A stretch of DNA of 28,122 bases, taken from the IMG/VR virus record IMGVR_UViG_3300014914_000031, positions 1-28,122 of that record. One strand, given 5' to 3'. How positions within the stretch are numbered: the stretch's first letter is position 1; each line of letters opens with the position of its first letter. Below the pieces are notes generated by a model. It made no database searches, had not been told where the DNA came from, and saw nothing but the letters and a program-made list of their open reading frames with translations. The position numbers were made by a program, and so were the translations under genes. The stretch is from a virus. Shown here one piece after another: positions 23,491 to 28,122 of this stretch.

Positions 23491-24506
23491 ACGCAAATAT
23501 CAGATACTTGTTTCAGAGATTTTCGGTCCATCTCTAAACGCAAAAACTTCAATACATCTTCTTTAATTTGACGTACTCGCTCTGGAGTAATTCCGGTTAT
23601 TGCAGCCAATTGATGTAGACTCTTGGATTGTGACCGACGTTCCCCTTGCGGGATATTGTAGTATTGCATTAAGATAAAACGATCTCGTTCGCGAACTATC
23701 ATCTTGGTGATTACTTTATGTACTAATGAAGTAGTATCTTTTCCAATGGTGTCTGCTTCGATATTATGGTTATCGGTAATTGGGAGGTTATCGATAGTCA
23801 TGAACGAGTGGATTGCAGCACTGTCGTCCACTAGAATAAACTCATGTGCGGGTTTAGTACATGGGTATTCTAGGGCGGCATCTAACAGCTCGACATCTTC
23901 TACACGTAAATCACAGTGTTTACATATGTAAACCCCACACTTCTGTGCTTTGCTTTGTGCTTTTTGTCGATGGGAAGGAATGTGAATTAGATGACTACTG
24001 TGTATTTCATCCATCATTTCTTTTCTAATCCACCAGGCAGCATACGTTAAGAAACGTGTTTCCCGAGTTACATCGAATTTATCTACTGCAATAATTAAAC
24101 CTAGATTCCCTGCAGAAACCAGGCGCTGTACGTGTATTGGATTCTTAGTAATCTTACGTGCAGTTGTCATTACGAAACGTAAATTAGAGACTATTAACTT
24201 ATTTCGTGCTTCAAGATTCCGATCCGAGCCACAAGAGGGACAATACTTTGGTGCGATAACTACGTCGTATTTAAGTGAACATTCCTCGCAAACATGTGCT
24301 CTGTTTCTGGTTAGTGCTGGAGTTAATGTAGCACACCTGGGACAGTTAGTAACTGGTACGCGTTGAGGGAGACAACGCGAACAGTGTGCGCATGTATGGT
24401 ACTGTAATAGCAGTGCTTTTTCCTCAGACGCAGTCAACACAGGGTGTTTACCTACATCCACATAATAATCGCGGAATACACGATCCGCAAAGAAATCATC
24501 TGGCAT
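23487..24506 (-). CDS. Sigma-70-like factor with inserted zinc ribbons
   Basis: This encodes 339 residues; ATG 24506 has AGGAGGT 6 nt upstream, so the longer frame to 24542 is rejected. Residues about 12-36 resemble region 1.2 (YYVDVGKHPVLTASEEKALL). A Cys-rich insert follows (C39, C42, C45, C55, C58, C73, C76, C89, C92) carrying at least two zinc ribbons. Region 2 is intact (RNKLIVSNLRFVMTTARKIT, RLVSAGNLGLIIAVDKFD, FLTYAAWWIRKEMMDEI), with the aromatic/AWWIR segment used for -10 recognition and melting. In the region 3 place is another Cys insert (C190, C195, C198, C216). Region 4 (RFILMQYYNIPQGE, then SLHQLAAITGITPERVRQIK) keeps the helix-turn-helix. It probably programs the phage RNA polymerase, or the host's, for phage promoters. 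Confidence 0.93.
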   Translation of the reverse strand: MPDDFFADRVFRDYYVDVGKHPVLTASEEKALLLQYHTCAHCSRCLPQRVPVTNCPRCATLTPALTRNRAHVCEECSLKYDVVIAPKYCPSCGSDRNLEARNKLIVSNLRFVMTTARKITKNPIHVQRLVSAGNLGLIIAVDKFDVTRETRFLTYAAWWIRKEMMDEIHSSHLIHIPSHRQKAQSKAQKCGVYICKHCDLRVEDVELLDAALEYPCTKPAHEFILVDDSAAIHSFMTIDNLPITDNHNIEADTIGKDTTSLVHKVITKMIVRERDRFILMQYYNIPQGERRSQSKSLHQLAAITGITPERVRQIKEDVLKFLRLEMDRKSLKQVSDICV

Positions 24507-24548
24507 TAGAGTACCTCCTGATGTTGACTGTAATAAAAACAACTAGAC

Positions 24549-24567
24549 AGCGCAAGTATACAGCGCT
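24549..24567. promoter_or_regulatory. Inverted repeat in the divergent sigma / Cys4-protein promoter region
   Basis: AGCGC (24549-24553) and GCGCT (24563-24567) flank AAGTATACA. The dyad overlaps a TATACTT string on the minus strand (24560-24554), a possible -10 for the sigma gene, with TTGAGA 19 nt further up. It could be an operator or a two-way promoter. The rest of the 114-bp gap shows only the two ribosome-binding sites. Confidence 0.35.
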
Positions 24568-24620
24568 AATATCCTTAGCTCTCAACAAAACAAAAAATGA
24601 GCACAAGGAGAAAGTAACCA

Positions 24621-25655
24621 ATGACTAAGAAGAAAAACGACGTCTCCCCCGCAAAAGAAACCCCCGAAAAAGAACCAGAGAGCGCTATCGTCCCTGCAAA
24701 TGAATTCGGAGGTTCCATGCTGCTGAAGCAGCTAGGTGAGAATAATGATCTCTTTGTACAGCAGTATGGCGAGAAAATACTGCGTATTGACAAAGAGAAC
24801 TTTGACGAAGACAAGGTATGGGAAATAATCTGGGCACTCCCGGATGAGATGCAGGACCCACTCTCAGACATCATGCAGAGAATGAATACCGAACGCAAAG
24901 GTATCCTCTCGTCCAACAGCCAACCGGAATTCCTCGAGCTCCGGTTGTTCCAGGGAACAGGTGCAGACCCTAATCGCCCGGAGACTGCGATCCCCGGACA
25001 GTTCTATCTGTCATCTAAAGAGAACGTAGGTACGGTGTTCTCCGGTACGGTCCTCACCATATGGGAAGGAAGCACCATGTGGGGAGATCGAGACGGAGAC
25101 AGCGCGATACGGATGCCGCTATGTACCTCGATGGATCGCAAGCGAGGTTCCAAGTTCGGTGACTGCGAATCCTGTCCATATCGCCCCTGGAAAGACAACA
25201 AGCCGAATGACTGTAACAACGATGTGATGGCTTTCATGCTGTCCAAGGATATGAAGGACATAGTTCTGGTAAGGTTCCAGCGGACTTCCGAGCCTGCAGG
25301 ACGCCAGCTCATGAAGCTGGTTAAGCGCAGCAAGAATCCCTGGCAACGTTGGTACAACATTACATCGGAGAAGCGTACCTCTTCGCAGGACAAGAGCAGG
25401 CGCTGGTATGTGATGCAGGTACAGGCAGCAGAAGGCGATGAGCAGAGTGTAGACCCGAAGCTCCACGCATTCTGTGACGCAATGTGCACCTCTGCGGAGC
25501 GTGACTTCCTGTACGCAGGGATTGCCAGGATCTACCGGCAAGCTCAGCGTGTAATGGAGGAGGATGCAGACGTGCCCTCCGTGGGAGTAGAGCCTGATGA
25601 CGACGACACAACTAATGACATGACGTCAATGCCCAAAGCATCTGACGATATGTAG
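24621..25655 (+). CDS. Cys4 protein with acidic tail, probable single-strand DNA-binding/replication protein
   Basis: This encodes 344 residues from ATG 24621, with AAGGAG upstream. The N-terminus is charged and disordered (1-28), followed by a helical region to about 95. The central beta-rich part (VGTVFSGTVLTIWEGSTMW) contains C168, C182, C185 and C198 (CESC with flanking Cys), a likely zinc site, then FMLSKDMKDIVLVRFQRTSE and RQLMKLVKRSKNPWQRWYNI, which resemble an OB-fold binding surface with aromatic and basic residues. The C-terminus is a typical acidic tail (EPDDDDTTNDMTSMPKASDD). This layout fits a phage single-strand binding protein acting with the primase downstream. The name is an inference; the gene itself is certain. 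Confidence 0.75.
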   Translation: MTKKKNDVSPAKETPEKEPESAIVPANEFGGSMLLKQLGENNDLFVQQYGEKILRIDKENFDEDKVWEIIWALPDEMQDPLSDIMQRMNTERKGILSSNSQPEFLELRLFQGTGADPNRPETAIPGQFYLSSKENVGTVFSGTVLTIWEGSTMWGDRDGDSAIRMPLCTSMDRKRGSKFGDCESCPYRPWKDNKPNDCNNDVMAFMLSKDMKDIVLVRFQRTSEPAGRQLMKLVKRSKNPWQRWYNITSEKRTSSQDKSRRWYVMQVQAAEGDEQSVDPKLHAFCDAMCTSAERDFLYAGIARIYRQAQRVMEEDADVPSVGVEPDDDDTTNDMTSMPKASDDM

Positions 25656-25661
25656 GCCTTT

Positions 25662-25731
25662 GGGATAGGAGGGAGAGGGGGAGGAGTTTTGATTATTTTC
25701 GCCTCTCTCTCTCCTTCCTGTCCCTTTTTTT
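25662..25731 (+). terminator. Strong intrinsic terminator
   Basis: The 5' arm GGGATAGGAGGGAGAG (25662-25677) pairs over 16 positions with CTCTCCTTCCTGTCCC (25709-25724), using two G-U wobbles. Seven T residues follow (25725-25731). It separates the Cys4 protein gene from the second nuclease gene. Confidence 0.88.
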
Positions 25732-25746
25732 ACTGAGGAGACCCCT

Positions 25747-26589
25747 ATGCCTTTCGACATTACCCCATCAGAAACAGTATTGAAGTATGCCCCTTGGTCA
25801 CTAAGTAAGGCGAATACTGCTAAGGATTGTCCTCGCAAGTTCTACTTCAATTACGTCGTAAAGAAAAAAGGGGTAACCAACGCAGATGCTTTGGTAGGTC
25901 AAGCGACCCACTCTGCACTGGAGTTCGCATTGGAAGGGCGTCCCCCATTACGGGCCATTGAGTTTGCAATGGAAAAGTATCCGCTGACAACTAATGAGCA
26001 GGAACGGGTAATGGTGTTTCAGCCTGCAATTGAAAACTTCTTGCGAAGCTTCAAACACTACTGCACTCAGCATCACGCACAACCTCCGCAGTACGAACAG
26101 AAACTTGCAGTAGATATCAACGGAAAAGCCGTCGCTAACTTTTTTGATAATAAAAAAGTATTCTTGCGCGGCGTACTAGATATTGCAGTACTGTTTAAGC
26201 GCAAACCATACGCTTTGGTACTCGACCACAAGACAGGTAAAGACCGAGGACTACACTACTACGCACAGCAGTTTCTGATTTACCGTATTCTAATGAAAGC
26301 TCAGTACCCTAATCTGACCAAGATACTCTCAGGAATCAACTGGGTAAAAGCAGACCGTATTGATCTGGGCGACTTTGTAGATACCCCTAACATCGAAGGC
26401 CCTATGGCGGCCTTTATTGAGTTCCTGAACGAATCAACCAAGGATCTCGGAGACCTCTCTGAGTACAGACAGAACCGACTATGCGATTGGTGTGACTACA
26501 AATCGCAGTGTCCTATGTTCAACCCGAAGGCAAGTGCCGATGTCATCGAAACAGAAGAAGACGAAAGGACTGACCTCCCAACAACTTAA
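25747..26589 (+). CDS. Cas4/RecB-like PD-(D/E)XK nuclease with Fe-S cysteines (second copy)
   Basis: This encodes 280 residues from ATG 25747, with GAGGAG 7 nt upstream. SLSKANTAKDCPRKFYFNYV gives the first cluster Cys (C28), and VGQATHSALEFAL is the conserved His motif. FLRGVLDIAVLF and ALVLDHKTGKDRG carry the D...D-x-K nuclease signature, and YYAQQFLIYRIL is the Gln-Tyr motif. The C-terminal CDWCDYKSQC supplies three more cysteines. The arrangement matches the copy at 19734, but sequence identity is clearly low, so they are old paralogues or independent acquisitions. It overlaps the primase start by 50 nt. A DNA-end-processing exonuclease role is likely. Confidence 0.88.
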   Translation: MPFDITPSETVLKYAPWSLSKANTAKDCPRKFYFNYVVKKKGVTNADALVGQATHSALEFALEGRPPLRAIEFAMEKYPLTTNEQERVMVFQPAIENFLRSFKHYCTQHHAQPPQYEQKLAVDINGKAVANFFDNKKVFLRGVLDIAVLFKRKPYALVLDHKTGKDRGLHYYAQQFLIYRILMKAQYPNLTKILSGINWVKADRIDLGDFVDTPNIEGPMAAFIEFLNESTKDLGDLSEYRQNRLCDWCDYKSQCPMFNPKASADVIETEEDERTDLPTT

Positions 26590-28122
26590 ACGTATCTGGC
26601 AGCAGATAAGCGTTGACGACTGGCTCGAACTTTTTAGAGCGTACCTGCCACAAAATGGCTTTGCTCTACGTGCCAAAAATACGTTATTGGGTCGATGTCC
26701 GAATCCTGACCACGCAGACCAAACTCCTTCCTTCTGGCTATTTACAGGTCCAGACACAGGTGATCGCTGTTACGGTACCTGTTTCGGGTGCGGCTTTTAC
26801 ACTAGGGACCCCATTGAACTAGTTTCAATGGCCCAAGGTGTCGGGAATACAGAGGCGCTGCAGTACCTTCAGGAAAGGTACGCACTCAGCTTCCTTCCCA
26901 AGAAGGCCGCAGCCGAGCTAGAAGCTCGACGTATGAATCAGCAGGTAAAGAACGCAATTTATACTGCTGCAAAGTTCACTCTTGTGGACGCAATCGCAAA
27001 TCCTAACGTGCATCCGTATGCAAAAGAAGGGACTGACTGGCTCCTTAACCACCGTAAGATAGACAAAGGCTCTCTTGCACAACTGCCTGTAGGGCTTATG
27101 CCTCCTCTTTTAGACCTGCAGAAGACTCTGACAATGCAATACAAGCAGAGGCTCAAGAGTTGGAAAGCGAAAACAAGTGGTCCAAAACCGGAAGACTTAA
27201 CGGACGCAGTAACCACGTACCTGGAAGCTACGTATAACAGTAGCAAGTACAATGGGTCGATTATGTTCCCGCTACATACGAGCCCTCGTGACATAGGAAG
27301 GATAAAGCTCCGAGTCCCTACTACGGGAGAAAAAGAGATAGTCTTTCCAGCGGATGAGTACGAAGAGTACTTAGGGCTGTTCGGACTCGGCTGGGACCAG
27401 TACAGCGCTTTCTTTAAGAATGGGAAGCTGCCTGCTATCTATCTCGTAGAAGGTGAAATGGACGCCCTGACAGTGATGGACCGCTTCTTACGTGCTGGAA
27501 AGATACAGTTCCCTATCGTATCCGCAGGAGGCTCCAGTAGCGTTTCGTACTTCGAGCCTATCCTACATGGCGCAGGCGTAGAGTCTGTCTACTTCGTAGG
27601 AGATAGTCCTATTGCAGGTAACGGTGACACAGTAATCCAAGGTTGGTTAGGGGGTATGAAGAAGCTCCCTACCCGCATCTTTGTAGGGTGGGATGCGCTG
27701 CAGCCAGCCACAGACATAGATGAAGCTGTACACGACCCTAAGATAGGCATGCCCAAAGTAGAAGAGGTGCTGTGGAAGAAGTCCGCACAGAACTTTGTGA
27801 TGCCATGGAGCTGGGCCTTTGACAGGGCGCGGCAAGAGCTTGACGCAATGGACGCGGAAGACCATCGCGCACACATCGAGAAAGCCTCAGAGCATGGTAG
27901 GTACTTAAAGCATAGACTCGATGAAGCGGCATACGTGAACGCCATCGCAAAAGCTTATGAGCATATCCCTGAGCGTATTCTGAAGCTGGAGATAACTACC
28001 CGAGAAAATAACGCTCTAGGTTTTATCTATCGAATCAGAGAAGCTCTTGCTGACTTGTTTCATGTTGTCGGCACTGAGGTAAAGAAAGGAGGTAGAGCTC
28101 TTGTTCTGTATCACAAAGAGAA
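26540..28122 (+). CDS. DnaG-type primase, C-terminus beyond window
   Basis: The frame opens at ATG 26540 (MSSKQKKTKGLTSQQLKRIW) inside the end of the nuclease gene and stays open for 527 codons to the right edge. The N-terminus has a CHC2-like zinc site: C53, H58, C81 and C84 (GRCPNPDHADQTPSF; CYGTCFGCG), with an extra C77. From about residue 300 the TOPRIM motif appears: AIYLVEGEMDALTVMD (E304), then VYFVGDSPIAGNGDTVI for the acidic second motif. The rest is helical and may lead to a helicase or helicase-interacting domain outside the window. It would make primers for phage replication. The overlap implies translational coupling with the nuclease. Confidence 0.88.
   Translation, partial: MSSKQKKTKGLTSQQLKRIWQQISVDDWLELFRAYLPQNGFALRAKNTLLGRCPNPDHADQTPSFWLFTGPDTGDRCYGTCFGCGFYTRDPIELVSMAQGVGNTEALQYLQERYALSFLPKKAAAELEARRMNQQVKNAIYTAAKFTLVDAIANPNVHPYAKEGTDWLLNHRKIDKGSLAQLPVGLMPPLLDLQKTLTMQYKQRLKSWKAKTSGPKPEDLTDAVTTYLEATYNSSKYNGSIMFPLHTSPRDIGRIKLRVPTTGEKEIVFPADEYEEYLGLFGLGWDQYSAFFKNGKLPAIYLVEGEMDALTVMDRFLRAGKIQFPIVSAGGSSSVSYFEPILHGAGVESVYFVGDSPIAGNGDTVIQGWLGGMKKLPTRIFVGWDALQPATDIDEAVHDPKIGMPKVEEVLWKKSAQNFVMPWSWAFDRARQELDAMDAEDHRAHIEKASEHGRYLKHRLDEAAYVNAIAKAYEHIPERILKLEITTRENNALGFIYRIREALADLFHVVGTEVKKGGRALVLYHKE

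Noticed and set aside
24507-24542. Longer start at 24542 for the sigma factor
   Set aside because: A near-perfect AGGAGGT lies 6 nt before ATG 24506, within the longer frame.

Overview
The window looks like part of a large tailed-phage genome (or a metagenomic contig of one). It has a portal-like protein, an endolysin, a primase, two Cas4/RecB-like nucleases and a ParB-like protein, plus its own multi-subunit RNA polymerase and a sigma-70-like factor. Genes are tightly packed, start and stop codons often overlap, and ribosome-binding sites are strong (AGGAGG type). I see no rRNA, tRNA or CRISPR array and cannot name the host. The last gene runs off the right edge and the leftmost gene runs off the left edge.

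Left block (about 1-17259, all minus strand, read right to left): portal protein, a Cys-containing unknown, then a 2296-aa RNA polymerase gene. That gene fuses beta to the N-terminal half of beta' and carries two LAGLIDADG inteins, one in the beta GDK(L/M)-GRxGNKG active-centre segment and one immediately after the catalytic DYDGD of beta'. Next come an unknown protein, a viral NPH-I-like SF2 helicase, a DUF5662-like protein, a glycine-zipper protein, a putative nucleotidyltransferase-like protein, a small basic protein, the separate C-terminal half of beta' (bridge helix, Zn2 cysteines and trigger loop present), and a glycine-rich partial protein.

Right block (17318-28122, plus strand except sigma): SNF2-type helicase with two Cys clusters, small acidic protein, Cas4-like nuclease, amidase endolysin with peptidoglycan-binding domain, two zinc-ribbon proteins, a small unknown, ParB-like protein, the minus-strand sigma factor with inserted zinc ribbons (convergent with parB), a Cys4 protein with an acidic tail that resembles a single-strand binding protein, a strong terminator, a second Cas4-like nuclease and a DnaG-type primase.

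The most interesting signal is a peptide of about 15 residues (consensus M-R/E-K-TANQIADEAL-x-K) that recurs in four unrelated proteins of the RNA polymerase neighbourhood. Twice it is at the protein N-terminus. Twice it is at an internal in-frame start codon with its own Shine-Dalgarno sequence, and a third N-terminal start was corrected to coincide with it. Synonymous divergence between copies argues that the peptide itself is selected. I propose it is a targeting or processing tag, perhaps for packaging proteins into the virion. The second theme is a phage-encoded transcription apparatus: fused and split polymerase, zinc-ribbon sigma factor and NPH-I-like helicase.
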